DNA of 64,000 bases, from positions 23,284,226 through 23,348,225 of the forward strand of contig NC_088301.1 in assembly GCF_032854445.1 (NCBI RefSeq), given 5' to 3'. How positions within the stretch are numbered: the first letter of the stretch is position 1; each line of letters opens with the position of its first letter. Shown piece after piece: positions 10,773 to 21,900 of this stretch. Made by a program: the position numbers and the translations under genes. Under the pieces are notes generated by a model. The model was not told the DNA's origin and ran no database searches. It worked only from the letters and a program-made list of their open reading frames with translations. Source of the DNA: Liolophura sinensis (Eukaryota; Mollusca; Polyplacophora; Chitonida; Chitonidae).

Positions 10773-13700
10773 CTAATTTTCCGCGGAACTTGGTGTTACC
10801 CGGTTTCGACCCTTTAACCTGCAGATGAGCTTCTGGCATTTTCGCTTGATAGACTGAATGGGTGATTGCTTTCTGGATTTGCTCGCATCTCCGTCAGACC
10901 TTTTCCTATCACTCAGCATCCTGCTAATGAATTTATAGAAGCCACTTCCATCTTTAGATGCCCCCTTCACGTGCACCGGTGCCTGACGATGGTTTGCTGA
11001 GGCATAAGGCATGACAGGGACAGAAGCCTCTTGCTTTGCCCTCCTCCATTCTTCTACTGGTCTGTCAGAACTGTTCTGGTTTACATTAGCCCTAGAGACA
11101 TCCAACTTATTATCCAGCTTTTTGTCCAACTTTCTGGTGACCTGCAGTGACATTTCTCTCGCCATTTCTGCCTCCAGCCTGGCACAGACATCCTTCAGGC
11201 GCTGACTGCGGTACGTCTTGATGGTGTACTTCCGCTTCAGATCTGCCATGTCTCTGTTCTGTCGTTTCAGCGCCTCGCGTACTTCCTCCTTCCTGGCAGA
11301 GATTCCGGTTATTTTTCCCATTGCTTTGTCGGTTTCCTTCTTAATATCTGCCCAGTTTCTCCTCAGGTGCTCCAAATACCTAAAAGAGAATAAATCATGA
11401 GCGAACGTTAAAATTAAGGAAGACTCTGTAACTGGAATAAAGTCCGTGTGAATGGTAACATGCAATAAGGATATTAATTAATTCACATTTCTGTTACATT
11501 TGCTTATTTACATTAGTTCTTCAGACCGGAGTTTGTAACGAAATACAAGGGTAAAAAGGAACACACCACGAAAATTGAAGTGGGATAAGTAAGGTGTGTG
11601 GGATAGTATTTTGGTGACTAAAATGATGATCGGTGTCACTATACAAGAAACTTGTCTCTTTTTATATAACTGAGACAGAGTGGTTTAACATGCGAAAAAG
11701 AAAAACTTCCTTTCAAAAGCGAGGTAAAACTGAATTCAGGTCAAAACCTGAATATTTACACAAGAAGACGAAGATCAAAGGACCGACACATGCAGCTGTA
11801 CTTAAAAAGCCTTCCGAATACGAAACATTTCAACAAGAAAACCCTCAAATTTAAAAGATTTGACAGTTTCACAGCTTCAGTTTTTCGGTTCATATGATCA
11901 GGAACTAGGTCACTTCAATAAATTTATCTATAAAATAAATCTGTATTATACTTGAAAGTGCCAAACAATAAATAAATAAAGCAATTACAAGTACGTGCAC
12001 ATGACAAAACCGTACCTTTCACCCTCCATCTGATAATATCTTAACTCTGCTGCTCTCTCAGTTTCACGAAGAAGTTTTTCAGCTAGTTTCAGTTTTAGTT
12101 CTTCCCTGGAGGCGTTGATATTTCCTGAAACACAAATTTTTCTTTCAGCTTTGTGCGACAAAGAGACATATTACAAAACAATGATATGAAACATATTTTA
12201 ACATAGTCTATATCAGACTACAGGACTTCGGAAAATTACTGATATATATATATATATATATATATATTACTTATATACTGTACTGCAAATTTAACTGAAT
12301 ATATGACTTAGTTGATGTGTCCTTTAAGAAAGCGGAGTGTTACCTTATAGTAAGTCATTCACTAAGAAAATTTGTGTAAACGTAATTCGTTGACACAAAT
12401 ATCCATTATATTGGAATCAGTAATTTCCAAACATAATCTGTTGTTTTGAACACACCATCCCTAAAGCTGAAGTGTTTTCTAAAAAGCTGAAATTTAAAAT
12501 TTTTCAAAACAAAATTAAAAAAAAAGTTGATAGAAGTTATTCACCAACCTTTCTGCTCTTGCGTGGTGGGTGTGGTGGGTTTTAGTGTAGCATGGATTTT
12601 CGGCAGAGGGAACTTCGTGTTAACTGAAGGTTAAACAAAAAGTATTTAGAGAATCTAAACAAAGTGATCTTACTTTCGTTGAAAACAATTTAAATGAAAT
12701 GATCAACATAATTATCATTTCTGACACCATGTCTCTCTGCCGCAGTGACAGTTCAAATACTCTCTCCAATCATTATCCATGAAAAAAATCTTAATTTAAA
12801 ACGCATAGAAAACAACAAAATAACGTAACATTTATATCATGTATTAACTAGAAATCGGTTACAATTCAATCACCTATGTCATGTCTGACGTTAAAGATTT
12901 TCTGTCTGAGCTCTCCATTTCTTCCTTGGTTGGCCAGCGGTGGGAGACGAAGTGGAAGTAAATCCATGTTGAAAGTTTCCTGGGCTTTAGCTAGTTTAGG
13001 AATTTAGAAACAAAAAACAGACCCCATAAAGAAACTGTAATAATGGCTGTCGTACATTTTCGACACAAAATCTCTGAAGCTACCGGTACGTGTTTATGCA
13101 ATAAACAAATGCTCAAAGCATGGAAATTCTTCGCTACTTTAGTCAATATTTTCAAAATCTGTATATTTAAATTTCAACCTCGACCAAGATTCTGACACTT
13201 GCAATAAAATAAATAAGAAATTTATTCGTTGATTGTTCAGTTTAAAAAATAAATTAGATATGGCTTATTAACTAACCTGCCTGCTGCATTGAGGCTTTTG
13301 ATGTGACATGGGTTCTCGGAAGGCTGATAGTTGTGTCAACTGAAGGTTGAAAAAAAAATAGGTATTTAGAAAACGGAAACAAAATGGTATTACATGTACT
13401 CTCGTTGAAAACAAACTGATTAACATCCATCACAATTTGCCTTTTCTGAGAAGGATGTTCAAATTCTCAATGAATCTCTGGTTGTAGCTCTTGTACATTT
13501 ATATCAGGTATCACTAAAAGGTTAAAAGCAAATCACCTATGTCATGTTTGACGTCGAAGGTCTTCTGTCTGAAGTCTTCATTTCTTCTTGGTTTGGCCAC
13601 CGGTGGAAGACAAAAGGAAAGCTTTACACCCGTGTTGGAAATTTGCTGGTCTTTAGTCAGTTTAGAAACTGAAAAGCAAGAAGTAAAACAGACCCCTTAA

Positions 13701-15304
13701 ATAAATAATAAACGAAAATTTGTTCATATAGCCAGCCGTCATCCGTGAAAAATAATGTTACGGGGCCTTCACTTTGGAAAAATTAAAGTTTTCTTTTGTT
13801 GGATACACCAGATCTAGGGAATAGAAACTGGAACTGATATACGGTGGGTTTATTTGAAGATAGTTACCAGTTATGACATGCAGCCAGCTGCTTTCATCAA
13901 CAATTAGAATTATTGCGACCAATTCTAATACTTTATTTTTCCGGCCAGGGTAGCCGACTCCTCATAAAAATAATAATAAAAAATAGCCCTGGGTATGTGA
14001 TAAGACATTATTCTTTAGTTTCTGATGCAAAACTCTTTTATATCAAATGCTAAGAACCCATGTCAAAAAACATAACCCACAAAATATATAGCTTCTTTGT
14101 GACTTCAGTAATTTAAACTATGAATTTAAATTTACTCTTTGCCTACTCTTTGAGGAGGGTTCTGACACGTACCATGAAGTAAGGAAATTTATTCGAACAC
14201 ATTAGGCCCATTTGCATATCAACTAATACCGGGTGTCACTGATGTTTTTAGTCTTTTCAATGACAATGGAGTAATTGTAAGGATAGCTGCAGATTAAAAC
14301 TTAAGAGGAAGAAGAAATTGATAAGATCAACCATGTATAAGCTCAGTAACACTGACCTAATGTAGTAAGGTATAAAGTTAGGAAGAAAGATGTGTTTCAT
14401 AGTATCATGGAAATCAGATCCAAGACTTACATTAAGGTGTAAAACTGTAACTTAAATAGCTACACATCCTGAAATGAAAATTATACATGCCTACCTTGTC
14501 TTGCCGGTGGCGGATAGTTGCTCCTTCGATATTCTGTGCCAATAACTGGCAACTTGTTCATGTATTCTGTCATCATTTCTGGAAAATCAAATCATCAATT
14601 CTCTTCCTATGAACAATGCGCATGTTGTGTTATCAAAACTTTAGACTGGCATCAACGATCATGCATTATCCTAGATCTGAGATCTCTTTCATTCTCCCCA
14701 ACTTTCAGAATAATGTTGAAGCTAAGCTGGAAAAATGGCTAACCCATCTCAGAGCCAGTATTATAAATACTCAAAATATGACAGATTCTGAATAACCACA
14801 AAACATCGAAAGTCTGAGCAAAATACGTCAACGATGTCAAAGTTTGGACGCCATTACTTTATTGTTATCGCTTCAGGCTTAATGTAGGCAGTAAACAGTT
14901 TGATGTTAAATCAACATTCACGCCTGTTGAAACAATCATTACTGATAACGGTATTCAGAAGTTTAATGTACACTGTAATATTGTTTATCACTTTTTGCGG
15001 TGTTATAGATACGCTACAAAATAAGACAAATGGGCAAGTGTTTGCTATGAATTACACATGTGCCATTATTCATATATTTCCTTTCTGTAATGATAAATGC
15101 AGGGAAGAGAATCGTTTTGATCAAAATCATATGAAATTTTTTCTACTAGCTGGCCCTTTATACTTCAGTATAACGATTAGTTTTGATCATTTTCTCTAAA
15201 ATTATATACTTCTTCACTATTCACGACAAAAACTGCTGATCGGCCGACAATTCTCATCCCTCATAATGTCGAAAAGAATACAGACATGAACATTTACCTG
15301 CCAT
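10773..15304 (-). CDS. Basic coiled-coil protein, eight exons, unit 1 copy (function unknown)
   Basis: Exons inferred from GT/AG sites and phase: 15298-15304, 14495-14578, 13537-13668, 13277-13339, 12874-12990, 12549-12623, 12016-12124, 10773-11379. The spliced frame is 397 codons. Exons 2-6 all begin and end in phase 1, a strong internal check; exon 7 goes from phase 1 to phase 2. The product begins MA-E-MMTEYMNKLPVIGTEYRR. Exons 3+4 and 5+6 are a duplicated pair: each long exon has LPPxA...RN.E.RQK.F.V.HDI and each short exon has LP..H.T.K. Residues ~163-290 are charged and heptad-like (long coiled coil). Residues ~350-397 are strongly basic with a bipartite nuclear-signal look (SDRKR...SIKRKCQK) and two Cys. 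No known family recognised. H2A lies just upstream on the same strand. Confidence 0.75.
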
Positions 15305-15393
15305 AAACTTAAGTCTATGATTATTCAGGTGCTGGTGTCAGTCTTGACAATCGATTCGTCTGAACTGAAGTGGTAATACTTTATTGATATCTG

Positions 15394-15455
15394 TGACATC
15401 ATTTGTTAGTTACGTCACGTCCTCGTGAGCCATCACGCCAAAAAAAGTGACGTCA
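15394..15455 (-). promoter_or_regulatory. Cluster of three CRE/ATF-like sites, unit 1
   Basis: TGACATCA (15394-15401), TTACGTCA (15410-15417) and the perfect palindrome TGACGTCA (15448-15455) lie 90-151 bp upstream of the coiled-coil start codon, between it and the H2A 3' end. All three are conserved in units 2 and 3. CRE sites bind CREB/CREM/ATF factors; use here is inferred. Confidence 0.6.
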
Positions 15456-15780
15456 TTTAATCGTCTGCTGAGGTTAGTCAAGTGAAGATGTGCACCGATC
15501 ACACTGGTTAGTCAGTAGACGAATATCTGCAGTACAGTGGCCACATGTATAACATTAAAACCTTGATATTAAAAATACATGTAGATTTCTAGACTTAGGC
15601 CTACTTGTATATTCTTAACTTGTTACTAGTCTTGCCCATTTTGCCTCTTAAGCTCATTAGATCACTGCAACAATCAATTTCACCAAATCATTAAATATTT
15701 TAGAATTTGTATTATTTACAGAAGAGAAAAATTGTATTTGTAAATGCTCTATTATCAAGTTCCTTTCGGAAGGAATGTTT

Positions 15781-15796
15781 GGCCCTGAAAAGGGCC
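15781..15796 (-). promoter_or_regulatory. Histone mRNA 3' stem-loop, unit 1 H2A
   Basis: Minus strand GGCCCTTTTCAGGGCC, 29 nt after the stop, followed by 'TTCCGAAAGGAAC', which fits a histone downstream element. It indicates non-polyadenylated, S-phase type 3' processing. Confidence 0.92.
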
Positions 15797-15825
15797 TTTG
15801 GATTGTGTCACTTGGAAACAGCGAC

Positions 15826-16203
15826 TCACTGAGATTTCTTGGACTTCTTAGGCAGAAGAACAGACTGGATGTTTGGCAGAACACCTCCTTTGGCGATGGC
15901 CACTCCGGACAGCAGGCTGTTCAGCTCCTCGTCGTTGCGAACGGCCAGCAGCAGGTGACGAGGGATGATGGTCCTCCTTTTGTTGTCTCGGGCAGCGTTT
16001 CCAGCCAGCTCCAACACCTCAGCGGTCAAGTATTCCATCACAGCGGCCAGGTAAACGGGAGCTCCGGCACCGACACGGTTAGAGTAGTTCCCCTTTCTCA
16101 GAAATCTGTGGATACGGCCTACAGGAAACTGTAGACCAGCCCTGGATGAGCGGGTTTGGCTCTTGCCACTCTTCGCCTTTCCTCCTTTACCACGTCCAGA
16201 CAT
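15826..16203 (-). CDS. Histone H2A variant, unit 1 copy
   Basis: Single-exon gene, 125 codons. The histone fold is complete ([41 protein letters not shown]). By standard H2A numbering the acidic patch (E56, E61, E64, D90, E91, E92) and the ubiquitin-site lysines K118/K119 are kept. Several normally fixed residues differ: A40S and E41N in loop L1, R77T (minor-groove arginine), Q84L, and Q104K (the glutamine methylated in canonical H2A). The tail ends KKSKKSQ, an SQ without the acidic-hydrophobic ending of H2A.X. This copy has S95 where units 2 and 3 have R. TATA and stem-loop are both present, so the gene looks functional. Confidence 0.93.
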   Translation of the reverse strand: MSGRGKGGKAKSGKSQTRSSRAGLQFPVGRIHRFLRKGNYSNRVGAGAPVYLAAVMEYLTAEVLELAGNAARDNKRRTIIPRHLLLAVRNDEELNSLLSGVAIAKGGVLPNIQSVLLPKKSKKSQ

Positions 16204-16210
16204 CTTTAGT

Positions 16211-16212
<2 letters not shown>

Positions 16213-16251
<39 letters not shown>
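16213..16251. repeat. (TA)n microsatellite in H2A 5' UTR, unit 1
   Basis: About 19 TA units between the TATA box and the ATG. The same spot has about 9 units in unit 2 and a short interrupted tract in unit 3. Confidence 0.9.
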
Positions 16252-16254
<3 letters not shown>

Positions 16255-16300
16255 CCCTTGTTCAATGTGAGTACAAATGATGCCAGAAGGCTGTACATGG

Positions 16301-16310
16301 CCTTATATAC
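16301..16310 (-). promoter_or_regulatory. TATA box of H2A, unit 1
   Basis: Minus strand GTATATAAGG, about 98 bp upstream of the ATG. An inverted CCAAT (plus-strand CCAAT at 16398-16402) lies about 90 bp further upstream. Both are kept in the other units. Confidence 0.7.
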
Positions 16311-18540
16311 CCTCTGTGGGGATTCTGCTATTTTTAGATACATTTTTTTTTGGCAATCATTTCAACCAACCAGCAGAGGGTAAAATTGTCACACCAGCCA
16401 ATTAGAGGTAGATAGAATGTTTTCTATTAGGTTCGCGCTTTCGATTTTTCCTTTATGCTGTTCCATTCTTATAAATCGTTGCTGTGGATAGCTCTACCTA
16501 TAGGAGATTATTTATCTTCGATACGGAACCAGACTCCAAATCAATCTCAGCAATTATTTACATGTATAATTACTCTCTGTGGGCCTCATGCTGAGGTCAC
16601 GTCCTCGACAAAGCCCTCCAGAAACTTAAAATAAAAGCTATATTTAAATTAAAGCATATGTAGACCTAATTTATAGATGACAGTTACAACTGAGAATGCA
16701 TGGGGAATATTTAAAAGAATAGTATAGGCCTACGTATAATATATAAGGATGACATCAGAAGAAAGGCCATCAACGCCTACCTGATAAAGTTGTTTGTTTT
16801 ACTTTAAGAAAGGACCCTGACGAGTTAAGCTTATACACGGTGGCGTCCTGAGAGCAAAAACTTCCGAGTGAATATCATATTTTCTACTTTCTATATATGG
16901 ATGCACTTTTTCATTTCAAGTATGTAGGCCTATACATGTAGGTTACATATCAAGTACTAAGTGAAGGCTACTTATACTTAATTATATGTGGAACTATTTT
17001 CAAACCAAAATAATTTTCGTCATGCCACTTGCAACGGCTCACAATATGAGAAGCCATGGGATCAATCTTTTTGAATGTCCATAAATGCTCTCACTTGTAG
17101 AGAGTGTATAGCTCAATTAAAAAAATAAAACAATCTTGGACTTATTTTCTTGGACAATTTTCCAGGGTCGTACTTCCAGGACCGATGTAAAACTTCATAT
17201 TTACAATCATATATAGCTTACTTTTCTTCAAATATTAATCGAGTTCACTTTTCAAGTCCGTTGCTATCGGAAAGATATAGACATACAATGAAACTATAAA
17301 CACGCAAAACATTTTAACTGACTTTCAATATTAGCCCTTTTTGATCGAGTTGTCACGCGCAGTTGAGATTATCAGCTTTTTATATGGCGAGCATGGTTTG
17401 CGAAGTTGCAGGAAAATCCACAGCGCGGACCGAATAGAAAGCAGAAATGTTGCTTTTCATTGGATGATATGTTTTCACGTGCCCACCATCCTTGAATGAT
17501 AACCACACACTGCAGCTTTAGACTGGGAGCTTGGGGATTGAAAAAATGCTTGTAAATTAAAGCTAGTCACTATATAGAATAAAACCAGAATAAAAAAATG
17601 AATAAATTAGAAGACACCGACCATTACGAGAGACCGATCATTCGATTTTATGGGTATTTCTACAATATAAATTTACTAGTATCTCTCTCTCATGCTCCTA
17701 AAATATCAGAAATTGCCAAGTATGCTAAAAAAATCCCCAAAAACCTAACAAAAAAATAGATATTAAATTGGCTGCAGTATTATGTTTCTAGGTCATGCTA
17801 GAAAAGATTGTGTCACTATAACAAAGTATTAGACAACACCCTGTCTTGTTATATCCATAAAATCATTCTGTTGGAATAATATGCAAAACAAGTATGTCAC
17901 ATATAACATAATGGTACAGAAGAAAGAACATTATCTGTTCTGCCATCATTCAGAAAATATGCATTCTGCAAAATTCACACAACAGAGAGTAATATTCGTT
18001 CATATACTATTTTCAGCTTCCTGACTTAAATATTTGATACAAAAAATATATTATTCAAATTTTAGTCACATTTAGCGCGATTTATATTGTCATTTGTTCT
18101 AAGTGAAATAGATAATTTGTATACAGTGTTCCTTTTAAGGCATAATCACATTTCTTATTAATAATTACATTCTAATTACAGAGCACAACCATCATATAAA
18201 AAGAGATTGAATTTCTCCAGAAGATATGCAATATCTGTATTTTTCTATATCCATTGTAGGTGTTTGATATATATTAAAACACCTATACTAAATAACAGAC
18301 CAAGTAAAATAATGACTCCAGAAAATCAAATGAAATGAAATCAAAGAAATAGAAGTCAAATCGGTCTGGCCATTCCACATAACTTGGGCACCAGAACGGA
18401 AACGAATTTTTTGAAGCATGCAATTAAATGCATGTATTATCAAACGTTATAGGACGCATTTTCAAACACAGAAACAATTGAAGAACAGGGACTGTTACTG
18501 CTCTATAGTCTGTGGGCTCAAGGTCGACAAATACCTTTCT
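16311..18540. other. Spacer between H2A and DUF229 remnant, unit 1
   Basis: AT-rich, well conserved in units 2 (35944-38150) and 3 (58672-60905). It includes the H2A upstream region, A-rich simple sequence near 17740 and a poly-G run at 18610-18624 just beyond. No supported coding region on either strand. Confidence 0.5.
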
Positions 18541-19350
18541 ACTTCAAATAACCCGCCTTGTAACTTAACTTCAGGGGGAACAACTCTCCCATCCACATGG
18601 TAGAGGGGGAGGGGGGGGGGGGGTAACTTCAGAAGGCATATTACTTTGCTCGCATTTAATAAAATATCAATTAACATATAGTTGTTAACAAATTTTTATA
18701 CCAATTATATGGCAACTTGACAGAAAATTGTAAGTTTTAATATATTATTAGACGGTTAAAAAGTATTCCCTTCTTAAGCGGGAGGCCTGGAGTCAGATCA
18801 GGCAAATGACTTGGGAAATTTTGGTAAATTCTTCTTGGCACTGAAGGGATAGGGCACGTACAGAATTGTCCGTATACTTCGAACCTGTGGTGTCTTGTGA
18901 ATGGTGTAGTGTTGCAGTACTCTATGTTATACGTCACATATACGATCTTTTACAAGAAGATGGCGTATAAATGGTGTAATGTTAAAAGTGATATTCAACA
19001 TCACGCAAACAAACATGAAAGGGAAAGCTCGCGCAGTGTTCATCTTTCTCCAGTTTATAATTGGTAATCTGGTCAAAAGTGTTTGTGGAATAAGCCACAG
19101 GCCTGATGCTTGGATAACGGTAATTAGAAGACACGGACTTATTTCAAAAGGCACTCAGTAACCTTGACAATCTACCCATGTTATTTAAGTTTATACTCCA
19201 ACATGAATTAAAAATTAAGACGAATGAAATATTAATGTCAACAATTTGTATTTATTACCGCAAATAATATATCCAGCAATGTACCATTCAGACTAAAAAA
19301 CGAAAGGTGAAGAATATCATGCAAGCAAGTCACATGCACATTATCAAACT
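18540..19350. repeat. 3' flank of DUF229 gene, unit 1 (paralogous segment B)
   Basis: Near-identical to 38150-38960 and alignable with 60905-61720. It is more distantly related to segment A downstream of the coiled-coil gene: shared 'TCAGGGGGAACAACTCTCCC', 'ATTCCCTTCTTA', 'GGTAATTTGGTC'-like and 'GTTTGTGGAAT' blocks. The frames seen in it are not convincing genes. Confidence 0.6.
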
Positions 19351-19662
19351 TCATATGGCAAAATATATATTGACAGAGGAGAAACGCATAACTGTACATG
19401 TAAATGTAGACCAAAACTTGAACAAGTATCCAGCATATTGTGAACAGTAAGCTGCATTAATGACGGCAATAACTTCTGTGTGATGTGGATATATTACATA
19501 TCTTGCCGTTGCAGGAATTATACAGTCGGGTTTGCGCACTTGATATCTCTGATCACGGACCCAGTGTGTGAGAGGTGATATGACCAGCATCGTTGAAGAC
19601 AACCAGTAAAGCATCACTACAGCGAAGGCAAGGAAACTCAGGAAAACAAGCCGTTTTTTCAT
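19351..19662 (-). pseudogene. DUF229 membrane protein, truncated to anchor, unit 1
   Basis: Starts MKKRLVFLSFLAFAVVMLYW like the unit 2 gene and follows it for 50 residues (to KPDCIIP). It then enters downstream non-coding sequence and stops after 103 codons. Compared with unit 2, bases equivalent to 39115-41582 (2,468 bp) are absent. The joint at 19511/19512 has 2 nt (TG) of shared sequence, as in end-joining deletions. The whole lumenal catalytic domain is lost. The 5' splice-acceptor side is unchanged, so a short anchored peptide could still be made, but it would have no enzyme domain. Confidence 0.85.
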
Positions 19663-19739
19663 GGTTAAGCTTCCCATTTCACATCCATCCACCGGTCGTA
19701 TGGATCCTGAAAAAGAAGAAAAAAATGTGTACACCCGAC

Positions 19740-20140
19740 TGATTCGATGTCATAATAGTTAGAGCGGTGGAGTCGAGAGACCCAGTGATCAAACCTGGGT
19801 TATACGAAACTCTTTAAAACTGTAGTTGTTGCTGCCTCGCTTGGCGCTCAGCACTAAGAGGTTAGAGCAAGGAAACATGAGTAGTTGGCCTGGTGACAGT
19901 ATAATTTGACTTGGTGGAGTGTCATGCCTGGTGTCTGCCACAAGCAGACACAAGTACACACAATTCTAGTCGTCATATGATTGAAAAATTGTTAATTGTT
20001 GAGGTCGCATGTTCGAATACAGCTTTTGCTGTCGTGGCTGCGGCTTTAAGTCAGGTTTATCAGGAGCCTTGCCACTCCGGACACACACCACCCCTTCCAT
20101 TCAATAAAAGGACCATTGTCGTAAAAGACAAATCCTTGAG
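19740..20140 (+). mobile_element. SINE B, unit 1, upstream of DUF229 exon
   Basis: Carries the core 'TTGCTGCCTCGCTTGGCGCT' then 'CAGCACTAAGAGGTTAGAGC', followed by 'GTGTCATGCCTGGTGTCTGC' and 'TGATTGAAAAATTGTTAATT'. Inverted, shorter relatives lie at 21715-21900 and 22868-23030. Same position in unit 2 (41818-42170). Confidence 0.7.
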
Positions 20141-20860
20141 TATATCTTAAACACCAGATTAAATAAATCAATAAATCTAGAATATATATTGCCATAAAAG
20201 AGAGAAAAAGTATATAGATGGTCATTTATTCTCGCAATGAACAAGTGTATTCATGCAACGGCTTTAAAGATGAAGCGCTAATTTGTGTATACTTGAATCT
20301 GGTTTCAAATGACATACTTTACTTAATATATATTTTACACTTGAATATAAACTGTGCTCATTGCAGTTTCATGAAAGGCTGTTTCATCTCACCCTCAGAA
20401 TGCATTTATTTTTGTTCGAGAAATCAGATTTTTTCAAACAGAGTAACTGTTTTAAAAACTTGGTTTTCTCTGATGTGTCAGATGACCACTATACTGTTTT
20501 TACCTTGTCTTTTCCTTTATAGTTTTCAAATATCCATTTTATCGTATATATCATTTCAAATGAGGTATATGTATATATTTCATTTCACATCGTATATACA
20601 TGCATGGGAGGGGTATGACATTAATTTACGGTGGACTATCTTGTGTCATTTTGCTGTTCTGTCACCAAACCCGACCAGACAAACAAAACGTGGAGTCAAA
20701 TAAAAAATAAAAACAGGCGTGGCGTGCTAGCCAAAAGGACAGAAATGTGGCCTTGCCCAGTTATTTACAGCTTTCATAACAGTCGTTATGCTAAGGTACC
20801 AGGAGCCAGTAGTTCAGAAGTGTATATAGGTTAATGCAGGCTTGAATCTTAATACCAGTC
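20141..20860. other. Unassigned, unit 1
   Basis: AT-rich. A 161-codon open frame (20218-20703, plus) has a nearly identical partner in unit 2, but composition, lack of domains and lack of splice context argue against a gene. Conservation here only reflects recent duplication. Confidence 0.4.
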
Positions 20861-20924
20861 TCATTCCAATACACAGTAAATAATATTTTAGTCTGTAGTT
20901 TTAATACCGGGATTAGGCTCTAAT

Positions 20925-21550
20925 ACACTTTTGAATAACTGGGCCCTGGACGGCCGAGGGGATAATATCACATTTACTACACTGTATCCAGTTATCACCA
21001 CCGGACACAGGTGCGGGTTCAAACTTTGCACAGTCCTCCGCAATCACTTAGGCCGATCAACAAGACTCGTTGGCCGTTTGTGCAGGCCAACGTTCATGGA
21101 AGACAACTTGTCTTCGAACTGTTTGAAGATTTAAAAAGCAGATTTCACTCTATACCAAGTACATATTTATACTTAGCCCAAAAATAATTGCAAAACAGTG
21201 TATTAAATATGAACTAAGTGTGCCGCTGTTATACTTTAGACTTTGGCTAACTGTATTGGCTGCTGAATTTGGCTAAAGTCTTAATTATACAGTTTGACTT
21301 AATACCAGCTAATACGCTTTCGAACAAGTGGACCCAGCAATATGGTGTACATATCTATATGGGCCCAGTTGTTCGATAGAGTAATAGCTAATACTTTATA
21401 TTTAAAATTTCAGCAAAACTCAGAAGCCAATGCAATTATCCAAAGTCAGAGTATAATTGCAGCAGGTGTAGTCTGGGATAATTTCAACATTGAAGAATTG
21501 GCTTAATCTGGTATTAAATCTTATAACAGTTTTGAACAAGCGGGTCCTGT
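20925..21550. repeat. Nested inverted repeats / MITE-like cluster, unit 1
   Basis: Four related ends of the form 'TTTTGAA(T/C)AA(C/G)TGGGCCC' occur near 20930, 21330, 21360 (inverted) and 21530. The arms at about 21215-21340 and 21355-21475 are imperfect inverted copies of each other, sharing 'TTGGCTAACTGTATTGGCTG'-like sequence. Looks like non-autonomous DNA transposons inserted together. Same in unit 2 (43015-43670). Confidence 0.55.
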
Positions 21551-21714
21551 ATGTGTGGGATACTTAGTCAGGGGCCTACGAAAGGTCACTGGTTTCTTCC
21601 AACCATGCATGCATGAAACTATCCGCTATCATTTATATGTTTCTTTTAAGTCCATAAATTAAATTTATTCAGATGGCGAGGAGTCATTAAATAGATGTGT
21701 GTACATATATGTCT

Positions 21715-21900
21715 TAGTGTGACAGGACGAGTCCAAAGTGCCGCCGCCACTGATTTATCATGCTGAAAATACCAGACATGGTCCCCCACCCAGTCAGATT
21801 ATACTGACGCCGGGGCCAATCAGAAGTTTCCTTGCCCTAAAACCTCTCAGTGCTGAGCGCTAAGCGAGGCAGCAGCAAGTACCATTTTTAAAGTCTTTGG
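21715..21900 (-). mobile_element. SINE B, inverted partial copy, unit 1
   Basis: The minus strand reads 'TTGCTGCTGCCTCGCTTAGC' then 'GCTCAGCACTGAGAGGTTTT' and '...CCGGCGTCAGTATAATCTGA'. Same family as 19740-20140. Counterpart at 43835-44020. Confidence 0.7.

Noticed and set aside
15775-16134. Plus-strand frames overlapping each H2A gene
   Set aside because: Antisense shadows of the H2A coding sequence; the same holds at 35354-35785 and 58160-58519.
15826-16203. Calling the variant H2A.X because of the C-terminal SQ
   Set aside because: H2A.X needs SQ followed by an acidic and a hydrophobic residue; here the protein ends at SQ, and other diagnostic positions differ.
20218-20703. 161-codon open frame on the plus strand, with a 168-codon partner in unit 2 (42288-42794)
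   Set aside because: Rich in Tyr/Phe/Ile from AT-rich DNA, no domain, no splice or promoter context. Its retention is expected from recent duplication alone.
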